From NCBI GenBank assembly GCA_013368315.1, contig JAACJM010000057.1:62001-126000 (forward strand): 64,000 nucleotides of DNA, in the 5' to 3' direction. Below are positions 46,301-57,819 of this stretch, one piece after another. This stretch comes from Tetrapyrgos nigripes (taxonomy: Eukaryota; Basidiomycota; Agaricomycetes; Agaricales; Campanellaceae). The notes beneath the pieces were generated by a model. It did no database searches, was not told where the DNA came from, and saw only the letters and a program-made list of their open reading frames with translations. The position numbers and the translations under genes were made by a program. How positions within the stretch are numbered: the stretch's first letter is position 1; every line of letters starts with the position of its first letter.

Positions 46301-49300
46301 AAGGTAGGGGTCCCGGGCTTCGCAGAACTTTCCAACGACAAGGGGTTCATAGAGCTATAAAGAAAAAGTGAGTAACAAAAAGCAAAAATAAGCAGACAAA
46401 ACTAACATTGTTCTCCTTCAAGAACTGCTCGGGGTTGTTGTTGCTGTCGATATAGATCTTGGCGATAGCGTTGAAGACGGCGGGATCCTGGCTACCTGCT
46501 TGCACACGAGCCTCGAGCCAGGGAAGCATCAATTTCAGCCTGTTACGCTGTTCAACTTCGTGTACAAGTTCGTCGATGGGGAAGTTGCCAGTGACAGAGG
46601 CAAGCAGACTCTTGATGGTAGTCTCGTCACAGTCAACATCCAACAGACCTCCGATGACCTGGGGTGTTCGGACAGAGTTGACACGCTGGACGTAAACCTC
46701 GATGAACTTGGTCAGGTTGTTTTGATACAGATAGAGAACGAGATCGTGAACAAAGTCGAAGCGGTCGCAAACGATGATGAGAGGAAGTTGGTCGGACAAT
46801 TTGGCCTCCTTCAAGAAGTTCTTAACCTTCTCAGGATTGTAATAGTTGCTCTCTCGGCAGATACGTTCAACCTCTCTGATCTGACCGGTCCTCGTCGCAG
46901 CTTGAATATACTTGAAGTGAACTTCGGGATCAGTGCTGAGGTTGACAATAGATCCCAGGTAGTAGTAGAGACCTTGGATATAAATCAGTACAAGAAACAC
47001 CGACTACAAATCAAGAGACAATCACCTTCAAAAGTCTTGAAGCTCTCGAACATTTCAATCAACTTTACGGGGCCAAGAATGTCAGAGTACTGTGTCGCGA
47101 TCTGAACGACCACCTGCAGGTTCTGACGAATGTTGACGCGAAGCATTTCTTGCAAGCATGCCATGGACTGGTCAGTCGTCAATCGACTGAAGTACTTAAT
47201 CAACCACTGAGGAAACCGTATTAGAACAGCCATCACACGAAGACAAGAATGCATACCTCTGCTGGGAACGTCGTGGCATGCACAATGACACGCTTGATGT
47301 CTGCGAGATCTTCATAATGTTCCAAAGCCTGCAGACACGTCAAAAATTGAGTAGTAGAAGAGCAATTGCAACACCCACCCTTTGCATGAGACCAGCCTTC
47401 TCACACAAGTTGGCAACCCTCGGCCTGTCATAATGAGTGAACATCTCGTTTCCAAGAATGGCATCAGCGACTTGAGGTGCATGAACAAGGTTCATCTCAA
47501 GCAACTTAGTCTGAAGAGGACCCTGCTCTGGCTTGTTCTCCTTCAGAGCATCGAGAAGGAATGACGTAGCCGGTTGGATCATGTTCTGGCCCATAAAGAT
47601 ATCGACAACTCGCTCAACATCGACAAGAGGTCCACTCTCGTCGTTGACTAGTTGGGCAGCGAATTCTGCACCCTTGTCGGGGTTGGTACGCATAATGTGC
47701 TGAAGAAGAGCGACATAGTCGGGGCTATATCCAACCTTCTTGGCGTAGAGAGTGATCTTCTCTGTCTGGCCAGTCTCTGCAAAGCAAGCAATGACTTTGT
47801 TGGGCACGTTAGCGCGCAAGTAGACGCTAAGGGCCAAGGTCATGTCATGCAAGCGAACGATGTCACCCAGTTCTTCGCTGCAGGTAAGCTATCCAATATC
47901 ACATAAGTATCATGGCCGGGCACAACGAATTCAGACGACGTACCTTGTTCTCCTTCAGCCATTTCTCCAACAGCTGCTTTCCTGCCTTGTTGCAAAACAG
48001 GGCGCGCAAGCTCGAGCGACTCAAGGTGGTTCAATTCGCCTTTTTCAAGAAGTATACCAAAGTACTGAAGGATAGGTGAGAGACCACCTGGAGGTGTAGG
48101 GGCCGCCTTGAACGACTCGATGACTTGAACTGTACGCAAGATACCCTGATGTAAACGTAAGTCACAATATTGAATGCTGTGGACGAAGAATACATACTCT
48201 GGGAGAATTGGCTGCGACTTTAGCCGCTTCTCCATATTGACCACTCTGGAAAAGCTGTTGATACTGCTTCATGTACAAGTCGTCGGCGCCAGGAAGATTG
48301 GCACGACTTGCGAGTTTGAAAGCAAGCTCTGTGTTGTTGAGAGTTGTCAGGATGTAAGGAACGATTGTTTGGTCGTCGACGTTGACGCTGAGGACCTGGC
48401 CCTTCCTGTTGACCCCAATGATACCATTCGTAGCTTCGTGTTCCGCAGTCACAAAGATGGTTTCACCAGAGATACGGTTCATGTATACGCAAGCACCGGT
48501 CTCGAGGTCGTATAGGTGGATGAAACCAAACTTGGTTACCAGATACACGATACCATGCCTCTTTGATACCTGCATGGCAACGGGGAAATCATTGGTAGCC
48601 TCTGGAGGGAAGTAGACATCGACAGCTTTCTTCGCGAAGGGAGGGTCAGGCGCAGTGTGATCAATTTGAACAACGTGAAGCTGTTGCAGAGATGGGTTAG
48701 AAGTAAGAATGCAAAAGGGTAGAGTACAACGCACCTTGGCACCAGTTGCTGTTCTGACAGAGAAAGTGAAGAGCTTGGTCGTGTTTTGGCAACCGTCGAG
48801 CTTCATTTCTGCGAAGGCAGCAGCATGACCCTCGATCGGCTGACTGACGTTACGGTCACGGTTGAACAGCTGCATAGATCCTTTGACTTTGAACGCTGAA
48901 GGGTTGTTGGAGTTTCCAGAGATTCCAATGAGAACGAGCCACTTTTCGTCTGCGGAGGCACGGTAGTTGATGATTTGAGTTCCTGCGAGTGTAGGGTGAC
49001 GATCAAAGATTTTTGCGGGCGTGGCCTGGTCGTTGATGGACCAGTGGAAAACAGACGATTCGGTGACCATTCCAATGGTCGAGTCGGAAATCCACTTCCA
49101 GAAAACGATGTCTTCGTTGTTGACATGAGACTTGACTTTTTGCTTGGTTTCGATATTGAATATTTGCAAAGTCCGGCCAGCTGCGAGGAGGTTGAGTCGT
49201 GAGCAATATTAGGAAACAAATTAATTACCCTTCAATGCAAGGATTTTCTGGTGAGGGTGCATGATGGCAGAGTCTGCCGATATAGGGCGACGTAAGACAT

Positions 49301-49551
49301 TGTTGGCGTCGGCGAGGTCGATGATAACGACTTGGTTTTGCTCGTTTACTTTTTCACGAACACAAATGAAGTGGTCGGATTCGAGGGTGAGGGTCTGAAA
49401 GAGGCGGGGAGTTGTCCGGTTAGCACACGTCAACGAAGAGAGCAACGCGTCTTTAGGGAGTACTGACCTGGAAAGAGATGGAGGCAGGCTGCACTCCGAG
49501 ACTGGAGAGTTGGAGATGCTCGCAAAAGGCGATTGGCTTGGAGGTGTCCAT
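43321..49551 (-). CDS. CHC1: Clathrin heavy chain
   Basis: ATG at 49551 gives [15 protein letters not shown]; the end is [10 protein letters not shown] with TGA at 43323-43321. About twenty exons encode roughly 1,680 residues, the normal length. The N-terminal beta-propeller has [36 protein letters not shown] and [15 protein letters not shown]. The linker has [19 protein letters not shown]. Repeated CHCR leg segments include [63 protein letters not shown] and [15 protein letters not shown]. The Pro/Gly-rich C-terminus lies beyond the trimerisation helix ([18 protein letters not shown]). Heavy chains trimerise into triskelia that coat vesicles at the plasma membrane and trans-Golgi. All domains appear intact. 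Confidence 0.96.
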
Positions 49552-49824
49552 GGCAGCCAGGAAGGAATTGGAAAAGGCTGAGGACGGACGAAATGGATTG
49601 GGAGAGGGATATCTGGGTTTGGTATTTGGCTCCCACAGTCTTCGCTACCGATACTGTCAGCTCCCATGTCCCGCCCCTCTTCTTCTACTCACCATTTGCA
49701 TTGCTCGGGAAAGAGTATTACTCTTTCATTCTCTCCACGTTGTCTTTTATCATGATCAATGACGTGCAGCTTCCATGAGGCAGATATACATAAGATTACA
49801 CTACAGGTACACAAACTTCAGTCC

Positions 49825-51884
49825 TTACAGCCCAGCTGCGTAATGCAAAATCCCAAGTAGTCTGTCCTGTATTGAGGTGTCAGAGTAGTTTTCCATCATG
49901 AGCAATAGACTGACCTTCTGTTCCTCTGTATCTCCGAACATTGACCAACTTTCGCGGCCATCTTTAAACTTGACCGCAAACGAATGTGGTATAGCCTCGA
50001 GCTCTTCAAAACCCTCGCTAGGCTCACATAAAGCTGAGATGGCACCTTTAAGCTCAATCTCGTCCAAGACTTGAGTCATATCCTGCGAGAAAAGTCAGCG
50101 TGCTACAAAGGTAATGCTATGACTTACTCACCTTTGGACTTCTATGCATGTAAAGCGTTGTTCCAATTAGCTTGACATATCTGCGTTTCCATACGAGCTC
50201 ATCCGTCTGTATCGTCGCCCATTCAACAACAAGACGTCCAGCTTTCATATCCGCTTTAATCTGCTTGGCCATGTCCAAAATTCGCTGCCTTCTCTTCGTC
50301 AACTCACTCTTTCGTTCCTCCATTTCCTTCTTCTCAGTTTCAAGAGCCCGCTTTGCCAGCTCATTCCTCCACTTCTCCAACTTTTCATGCTCTTCCATAC
50401 GTCTCTTTCTCTCAGCTTGCTTTCTCCTCTCCCTTTCTCGTCTTTCCCTCTCCTCTTCCTCTTGCGCCAATTTCTCCTTCAGCCGTCTTTCAGCAGTTAG
50501 CTGCTTAATCTCCAACTCAAGCGAAGCCTTTCTCCTTCTTGCTTCTTCCTCTTCCTGGCGCATCATCTCCTGCTTTTTCAGCTTTAACTTCTTCTGCCTC
50601 TCAGCTTCCTCCCTCATCAATTCCTCTTCTTCCTTCTCCTTCTGTCTCTGAGCAAGGATCCTCCTCTGAGCTCTCTCAGTCGGATCCGGGATATACGTCG
50701 TCTCTGGAATCCATTTCTTATCCAAAGGGACTAGGAACAGCGACCCTTTGGGTGGCGACGGAACCGGATGCGGGTGTTCCACCAATTCGGGTTCTTCATC
50801 GAAACTGGAATGCGAAATCACAGCAAATTCGGAAAGACTAATCCTCCGCTCTCGCTCTTTCTCTGGTATCATGGGCAAGGTGTGCTGTTGGTCACGGTCG
50901 TTATGGGTATCGTTATGGGTATATGACAATGAAGAGGAGGGGAGAGATTTGGATGGTTGATGGAGAGCTCGAGCTGTATCTTTATCCTTGGGAGGAGTTG
51001 GAGGAGGTAAATCATCTGTCGCAGATTCGGACCTGTTGGCTTTTCGTTTCAGAGACGAAATCATGTTGGTCAGCTTCGAAGGAACTGAGGATGAATTAAG
51101 CATATCTGATGCGGAACGTCGCATGGGTCCAGCATGGGTATGAGGGCTACTGGTAGATGACGGGATGACAGAGTTGGAAGGGTGACTGGAACCGAGATCC
51201 ACACTCATACGATGGAGTTGGATGGAGTGAGTCCCTTCGGGATCCTTGATGGCTTGATGAAGTGAGGTGGGTGTAAGATTTGATATATGGTCGACAGTAA
51301 GGGTCGCATACTCCGTCTAAAGAGAACAAGGATAAAAGAACAATGTCATTGTGAATGGATCATCTAGCAATATACGGCTCACCAACCTTGATAAGCGAAG
51401 ATGCAAGACGACGTGAATGCACCAGTGCTCTCGCTAACCATTTAGAAGGATCAGTTGGAAAGAATCTTGAGCAAGGTTGCTAAGTGTAACGCACCCTTTC
51501 TGACGCCAGACACCAATGAGGGTATATAATTAATCAAAACATAACCCGAGGGTGTTGCATCCTCGCGGTACAACCCAAAGTGCACGTAGGTTGGCTCGTC
51601 CAGAGATTTCTTCAGCTCCGCAAGTCCTTGGTCGCCTTGTGCATGCAACATGAGATCGTCCGACTAGATAATGATTCAGGGAACGCTTCAGCGATTCGTA
51701 GGATGCATTGTACATACCTCTTGAGCATATTTGAGAAGAAACCTAAAGTATCGGACAGGCTGTCTCAGTTAAAGAAGTGAGAGACGAGAAAGAAAACAAC
51801 TAGCCAGTTCGTTTGGTGTTGTACAACGGAAGCATAGGCTTCCATAACAGCATTGTGATCATTGAAGGTGACTGTTCCCGACAT
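49825..51884 (-). CDS. ADF-H / coiled-coil / PH-domain protein
   Basis: ATG at 51884 gives MSGTVTFNDHNAVMEAY. An ADF-homology domain (DEPTYVHFGLYREDATPSG, VLINYIPSLVSGVRKA) ends near SNLTPTSLHQAIKDPEGT. A Ser/Pro-rich region with RRSASDMLNSSS follows, then a long charged coiled coil of Glu/Lys/Arg (about 50640-50270). A C-terminal PH domain is spread over two or three exons (LVWKRRYVKLIGTTLYMHR, then HSFAVKFKDGRESWSMFGD, ILHYAAGL). The order ADF-H to coiled coil to PH suggests a protein that links actin to membranes. The first intron (ending before CCTGTCCG near 51730) was chosen because it keeps the ADF-H frame. Stop TAA at 49827-49825. The exact function is unknown. Confidence 0.82.
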
Positions 51885-52101
51885 GATGGACTAGAGGAGG
51901 ATAGGAATGTTCATGAAAGAGTAAGACAAAAGCGTTACATATTGGGAATAACTCCATTTCAAGCTTTTAGTTGCCAAGTTACCAATGTCTATTCGACAAT
52001 TCATTTCAAAACGAGGCACTCAGGAATCAAGGTAGAAGAACAGGCTGCATTACTTAGAGATAGATTATGTATATACACAGTTATCCTACACACACGAGAA
52101 A

Positions 52102-53534
52102 TTACAGGCCATCACCCCTAGTCTCCTCAATCGCAGCTGCACCGTCCTTTCCTTCATCAAACTGATAGAAAGAGAAATCCAACAGTACGGTCCTCTTAAT
52201 CACTTCAGGAAGGCGCCGATACAAAGCAGGAGGTAATGGAATGAGAATCGAGGTATTGCGAAGATATTCCTTGTAATTCTGCCATGCGTTTGGATAACGA
52301 GCATCATCACCACAGCTCATGAGGAAGAACCTCTTAGCCGTAGGTTTTTCGGCAGTGGGTATACCAGAACCAAACATCAGCAGTCTACGTCCAGTGCATG
52401 AGAATTATCCTTACAAAGAGGATGACAAACTTACACCATCGTGAACAGCGGGGAAACAACCGTGCCATATTGAGCGGATCGGGTTGACGAGGGAAGAGAA
52501 CCGTTTGTTGTGGGTGAGATGCTTAGCAGCCAGATGCCCCACCAGCACAACATCCTGACGCAAATTGTGAGAGAGTACTTTGACCATGTCTTTGGGCACT
52601 CACTCTGCAAAGTAATTAGGGTGTCGCGAATACCTCCAAACACCAACCTGTACCGGCATGTCTTTAGGAGCATTTCCACTGTTCTTCGCCCTAAACTGTA
52701 TATCACAATGAGTACTGGTATTTGGAAAGCAGCTGCTTGCAGGCTCACCTTTTGCATATCTGCAAGACTCTCTATAATCCAACCTATGCCCCAAAGTATG
52801 ATCCCAACAATATCACAAGCCGTCCCGAAAGAGGGATCCGAGCCCAATTTCTGTACATCAGAAACTGCCGGCGAGTTCAAAACTGTGACAGGTAAAGATA
52901 CTGTCCAGATCTGAGTTCTCGATGATCAGCAACACCCGCGGTTCGATTGGGAAGGAAGGGGCTTACCCAGAGAATTTGCCCTGAAGAGTCCCAGTTCGAC
53001 CTCAATTCCCGTCTCCAGTCCATAAAAAAAGATCTCACCAAACCAAAATCCTACGCGCAATATCGTCTCAGTTGACAAGGATAATAGATATATGGAGCAG
53101 AACCTCACCAAGAAATTTAAAGAAATGAGACCGAATCTCGTCGAAACGAGTGTCGCTGCCTGTTTTGAGCACTCTGAACAACAAGAATCCCGCTGTCCGC
53201 ACAGCCCAAATCATGACCAGGACGCTTGCAACGATGTTTCGAGTGTGATACTCATTTCCCATCAACAGGGTGAGCAGAGCTACGAATATGGGTAAATGTG
53301 GTGTAATCGCACTTTCCGAACTTTGAGCGCACCGAGAAGGAAGAAATTCGATCCTGTCCAATATCTTGAAAACAAGAATAAGATTAATGAACGAACAAAC
53401 TTACCACCAGTAAAGTCTGTGATTTTGTCAAACTGGAGGGTCCAAGCTATAGCAAACCCAGAGAGCTGAAAGCCTATGGTCACCAGGACGGTAATTGCAA
53501 GGTAGTATTTGTCGAGAACGTTTGCAGGAGACAT
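52102..53534 (-). CDS. DUF1295 / steroid-reductase-like membrane protein
   Basis: ATG at 53534 gives MSPANVLDKYYLAITVLVTI. Several hydrophobic helices follow over about five exons (LLTLLMGNEYHTRNIVASVL, GIILWGIGWIIESLADMQK). The conserved C-terminal core of DUF1295 and ICMT/5-alpha-reductase relatives is present: DMPVQVGVWRYSRHPNYFAE, then MLCWWGIWLLSISP, and RYPNAWQNYKEYLRNTSILI. The family holds NAD(P)H-dependent reductases of steroid-like substrates; the substrate here is unknown. The protein is predicted to lie in the ER membrane. The end is ETRGDGL with TAA at 52104-52102. It is complete, without visible lesions. Confidence 0.85.
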
Positions 53535-53736
53535 GATTTCAAGAGAAACCCGTGGGGCTATATGTGGCTTTCAAGATGTGATTCAAAGGAGATTTCAGGT
53601 ATCCATCGAGGACAACTTGGAGAATGTACGTCGGTAGGTGTAGCGATTTGCGTCAGCGACGAGCAACGATCGTAGATCGCGTGTGACTATTCTATTTATA
53701 TTCCACCATCTCCATCTAGATCATTGCCCATTACTA

Positions 53737-54354
53737 CAGTCGCGGACAAGCAAAATCGACAAATTTAGCCGACCTTTTCCCAGGGTCCTGCAGTATGCGC
53801 AATCGACAGATCTCATTGAGAGGGTGTTCTAGGAATATTTTGGGGGAAATCCATCCAGCCGTTCTCGAGATATGACCCATTTAAGAATTTTACCCCAAAA
53901 ATTTGGCCGTTCCTCATTTTCCGTGGGAAATTTCCGAAAGTATGCGCATTCGATTCCTTTTGATGAATAGGTTCTGATTTCGCAAAAATATTGGGTCTTT
54001 ACGAACCTTCCAAAACCGGCAATTAGCTTAGTAATCTCGGTTATTTTTTCCCTCCCATCCGGGGCAAACTATCTGTAAAAGCATTTTCTCCGCACCCCAC
54101 CCTACCGTCACTCGCCAATCAGCGATATACGGACCCTTGCCTCAGTTTTCTGTCTGTTGGGACCCCAAAAGGGGTACCCAACGTCGTTGAAAACTCCCAA
54201 AAATTTGGCCGTTCCCCATTTCGCGTGGGAAAAATCCGAAAAAATCGTTTTTCGACGTCTTTCAATGAACTGAGCATGATTCCGATATTATTTTACCCCT
54301 GATGACTCAATTGGAGGCGCTATAAAAATTGTCGTGTTTGCTTGTCCACGACTG
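53737..54354. mobile_element. TA-flanked non-autonomous DNA transposon, 618 bp
   Basis: The ends are inverted copies: CAGTCGCGGACAAGCAAA at 53737 and, read from the other strand, CAGTCGTGGACAAGCAAA ending at 54354, extending about 26 nt with few mismatches. A TA dinucleotide flanks each end (53735-53736 and 54355-54356), the target duplication of Tc1/mariner-type elements. No transposase frame is present. Inside, a block of about 100 bp beginning CCAAAAATTTGGCCGTTCC occurs twice in direct orientation (about 53892 and 54187). Confidence 0.82.
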
Positions 54355-54415
54355 TATTGTGTATGATGAAATCTAATCTACTTTCATCTCAATATACAAG
54401 ATTCTGGGGACGTAC

Positions 54416-54461
54416 AGGCACTTCCGGAGTCGAACCGGACGTCTCCGCCAGCGCTTGGCCA
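54416..54461 (-). other. tRNA-like / SINE-head fragment with A- and B-box-like motifs
   Basis: On the minus strand, TGGCCAAGCGCTGG (54461-54448) resembles a pol III A box. GGTTCGACTCC (54436-54426) is an exact B box inside a perfect 5-bp T-stem (TCCGG...CCGGA). AGTGCCT follows, as a 3' acceptor strand. The anticodon arm and the matching 5' acceptor are missing, so it is not a functional tRNA. Confidence 0.5.
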
Positions 54462-55720
54462 GAGATGAAGATAAGGAAAGACGGAGGTAAGAGACAACAG
54501 AGAGAAGAGCCCGAGAGAGAGACCAAGCACCCGAGACAATGAGCAGACAGTGGGACGATGGAGGTAAAAATGAATGGAGAGAAGAGCAGAGAATAGGACG
54601 CAGAAAAATAAACGAAGATGGGGGAAAGGGGGAAGAATGAATGAAGAAGAGACAGGAAAGAGTAAATGGAGGTGACAGCTGAGAGAAGAAACTAGACGAG
54701 AAAAACGGAGCAAGAAGAGAAAAGGTAGACAAGGAAAGTGAAGAATTAGGAAGTGAGAGCAAAAGGAGACGAGGAGAGAGAGGAAGAGTAGACCAGAAAA
54801 ATGAGAGAAACTCGGAGATGAAATAGAGAGCGAGAGTGAGAAAATGAGAAAATGAGGACACAACGTAAGTTCACAGTACATAAGAGAGAGAGAGAGAGAG
54901 AGAGAAGGGTAGAACGAGCAAGAGCAGAAAGAAGGAATGAAAAGGAAAATAGAAAAAGAGAGTGGGAGGCAAGAGAATATCAAAAGAAGGAAACAGATCA
55001 CATAGAGAGGTAAAAGAAAGAAAGTGGAACCACACAGAGGGAAGGGAATGAAAAGACAGTATGAAATGAAGGAATGGGAAATAAAGAAAGAAACAGAAAA
55101 TAAGGAACCGTACGAAAAGAATCGGAAAAGGGGCACAGAAAGAAAGTTGAAAGAGATAGAGACAGAGGGACGGAAAGAGAGCACAGAAAAAGACTGGAAA
55201 CGGAGAATAGACAGAAAAAGGCAGTACAGAAAGTGAAGGGAGCAAGTGGACAGCCAAGAGAGACCAGAAGGAGAAAGAAAACGGAAACGGAAAAAGAGAA
55301 CCAGAACCAGAACCAGAAAGAGAGAGACTAAGAAGGAAAGGAGAAAGAGAACGGACAGAAGGGAAGGAGAGGAAGGGGAGGAAGAGAGAAAGCCAGAAAG
55401 AAGGAAGAACGGAGGACAGAAAGAGGGAAGGGAGAAAGACAAATAATGAAATAATGAAATGAGAACGAGAACGAGAACGGCAAAAGAAAATGAGAAAGAG
55501 AGAACGAAATAACGAGATGAGAACGAAAACAGCAAAAGGAAACGAGAAAGAGAGGCAATGAAAAACCCAAGAGAGCATCGAAGACCAGGATCAAAACCAA
55601 GACCGAGAGCCCGAGCAAGATCAGAGAACCAGAGCAAGACTAGAGAGCCTCCAAGAGCCAGAGCGAGACCGAAGAGCGCAGGGCAAGGTACAGAGACAAC
55701 TGGTAAGAGTTCACTGAGGC
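54462..55720 (+). repeat. Purine-rich tract of about 1.2 kb
   Basis: The plus strand is overwhelmingly A and G (many 60-nt lines have five or fewer pyrimidines), including an uninterrupted (GA)n stretch at about 54884-54905. There is no fixed repeat unit; GAAAG, GAGAG and GGAA motifs mix. The opposite-strand open frames are Leu/Ser/Phe-rich and simply reflect this composition. Confidence 0.85.
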
Positions 55721-55741
55721 GAGCAGATCTATAAGAAGAGG

Positions 55742-56317
55742 TTAGTTTTTCAAACTACCAAATACCCTCCTCAACACTGATTTTTTCCCCATTCTCGCTT
55801 CACTCTCCATCTTCAAACGATGCTGCGCAATCGCTGCCGTCGAAACAAATCTGGTTTTCGTGTGTCCGTCATAAACATAAAGAGGCTGAGGGTATACATC
55901 CCAGAAGTAGTCTTCCGGGTTCAAGTCAACCTGGGACGAAGGATCGATGGGAGCGGCGTAGATAGGATTTTGGTTTTCTTTCTCGAGTTCCAGAATGCCG
56001 GTGAGTCGGGCTTCGGGAAAGGGTATCGAGACAAAGTCTTTGTGAATGGTGTATCTGCGAGAGTTGCAAAGAGGTTGTGATTTGGTATCGGGGGGTATTA
56101 TTATCGTCGCCATCGCCGTCGTAGCGGCCAAAATAGTAGGAGTCAATGTCAACGTAGTCTTCGTCATCGGCGTTGCTGGTATAAGGGTATCTGAGCCGGA
56201 GTCGGAGACAAGACTAGGGGTATCGTTGGAAACACACTCAAGGGACGAAGGACGTTCAGTAGAGGGTATAGGAAGGTCAAAGGAATTATCGTGGAGTTCG
56301 CTCATCAACCAGTCCAT
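55742..56317 (-). CDS. Hypothetical protein, 191 residues
   Basis: A single-exon frame with ATG at 56317 (MDWLMSELHDNSFDLPIP) and TAA at 55744-55742. It begins with a Ser/Thr-rich segment. Then come RRYTIHKDFVSIPFPEARLT, NPEDYFWDVYPQPLYVYDGH and a basic end (GKKSVLRRVFGSLKN). I do not recognise a family. The aromatic-rich middle and ordered-looking second half make coding likely, but no homolog evidence is available. It lies right beside the purine tract, which would form its 3' flank. Confidence 0.55.
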   Translation of the reverse strand: MDWLMSELHDNSFDLPIPSTERPSSLECVSNDTPSLVSDSGSDTLIPATPMTKTTLTLTPTILAATTAMATIIIPPDTKSQPLCNSRRYTIHKDFVSIPFPEARLTGILELEKENQNPIYAAPIDPSSQVDLNPEDYFWDVYPQPLYVYDGHTKTRFVSTAAIAQHRLKMESEARMGKKSVLRRVFGSLKN

Positions 56318-57819
56318 CTCTTAGACGGAACTTGAAAACCGAGCTTTTGGTGTTGGGCGGGCCAGCCGGGAGAGGCATGATGATCGCTTTTCGCCGTTCC
56401 TTGGTTGTTGGACCAGAGCCGGAGGCAGGACGGTAGAACAAGTGTTGCTCGATTTTGAGGGTTGATTGCATATTGCTTGTGTTGCTTCGCGCTAGACCTT
56501 CTCTTCAAGACGACAGTCAAGAGCAGAGAGAGGTGAAGGCCAAAGGGGCTATGGACCTGCTTTTTATGCGCGAGCGATAGGAGCTCACAAGCTTCAACGT
56601 GATCGTGTTGTTGACAAACGCCGCCGACAGCAGTTCAAGCACAGGCTCGGAAAAGGGATGCTCTGGGCGATATGGCTTGTTATAACGATGGGAAGACCTT
56701 AAAATGCTAGAGTACATGAATGGGGCCAAAAAAGATCGTTATTCAACTGTCATACCACCTTGTCAAAACCTCAACGGTTCACTTTATGCATCTCCTCCTT
56801 GACAATTCCTGCGATCCCCAATAAAACAACTTCCGGGGCCCTGTCCACTGCCATAAATATCCTGCCTGTAGAATAGGTTTTGGCCATTGCAGCGCGAGAT
56901 ATTGGGATAAAGGTGATAAGTAAAACGATAAGTAAAAAATGAACGAGGAAAGACGGAGGAGGGCGTGAACACAAATCGAGAAGAGCTTTGTCGAAGTATC
57001 GACTTTGATAGTTGAAACGACCCTATGACGGCAGAACAAGGAAAGAGGATGAAAGGCCAATAACAGCTTTCTTGATCGGTAGTAGGAACACTGGGTGGAT
57101 TACAGAGGACTTGAATAGGAGCCAGCGATACTTTGACTTCTTCAGGTGTTCTCACTGTTTGGAAGTGATAGCACCAATAATTAATAATGTCAAATGAACT
57201 AATTCTGGTAGCAAAAAAGTGTCACGCGTCATCCCCACTGAACACTTGGACGTAAATCTACAGTACCTGCACGAGATGAAAGAACAGTGTAAACCGATCA
57301 GTGAGGGGCTCTTGGATGCGTACTGAGGCATCATTTAGCCAACTAGGGTGTTGCCTTCCATAAGAACCGTGCTGGTTGTCTTTACGACGTCTTGAAGCTG
57401 GCTTGTATTGATAGAAGTCTGCAATCACGTTTTCTACACCTCCGCCGAGCGAGGCCGCCACTTTCTCTTCCACCGCTGAACTTCTTTTCTGGGTTGTGAT
57501 GAATGTCCGCAAATGGTTCCGCAACTCGAGTCGGTTTTTTTCGCCAACTCACAGTCTGCTAAATTCGAGACCAGCTCTAGACTAAATTTTTAGAGATTGC
57601 TCGCGCGTACAACGGCGGGCCCGGTTAAAACAGAGCAAACGCAGAGTCGAGATCGAGTTATGTGGTGAACGTGCAAGGCAAATCACGGCAAATCACGGCC
57701 GCTTCTTCTTCCAGTAATTCCTCTCAACTTCGCTTCAACGGCCGCATCAGGCATGGGGACGGTTATGGTCTTTTTATGTGCAAGGTCACTTGAGCTTTCA
57801 TTTGGCTTTCATCCATACC
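56318..57819. other. Intergenic region upstream of P450-D
   Basis: About 1.5 kb with no gene I can support. A minus-strand frame at 57524-57258 has ordered-looking text (EEKVAASLGGGVENVIADFY), but it opens with TTG and I could not extend it by splicing. The stretch next to 57820 should include the P450-D promoter; an imperfect GGCAAATCAC duplication lies at about 57678-57698. Confidence 0.4.

Noticed and set aside
46500..47105. 201-codon plus-strand frame and other antisense frames within 43.3-49.5 kb
   Set aside because: Antisense shadows of clathrin heavy chain, whose reading is strongly supported.
51730..51830. GC-AG intron in the ADF-H gene
   Set aside because: A GT-AG intron of about 41 nt ending at GACAG gives an equally good in-frame join, so no unusual donor is needed.
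54416..54461. Functional tRNA gene on the minus strand
   Set aside because: T-stem and B box are perfect, but there is no anticodon arm and no 5' acceptor strand.
54384..55637. 417-codon minus-strand open frame (and a 235-codon one beside it)
   Set aside because: Almost entirely Leu, Ser, Phe, Pro; it is the pyrimidine complement of the purine tract and has no domain structure.
57258..57524. Minus-strand frame with VAASLGGGVENVIADFY
   Set aside because: It opens with TTG, no second exon could be found, and no family was recognised.
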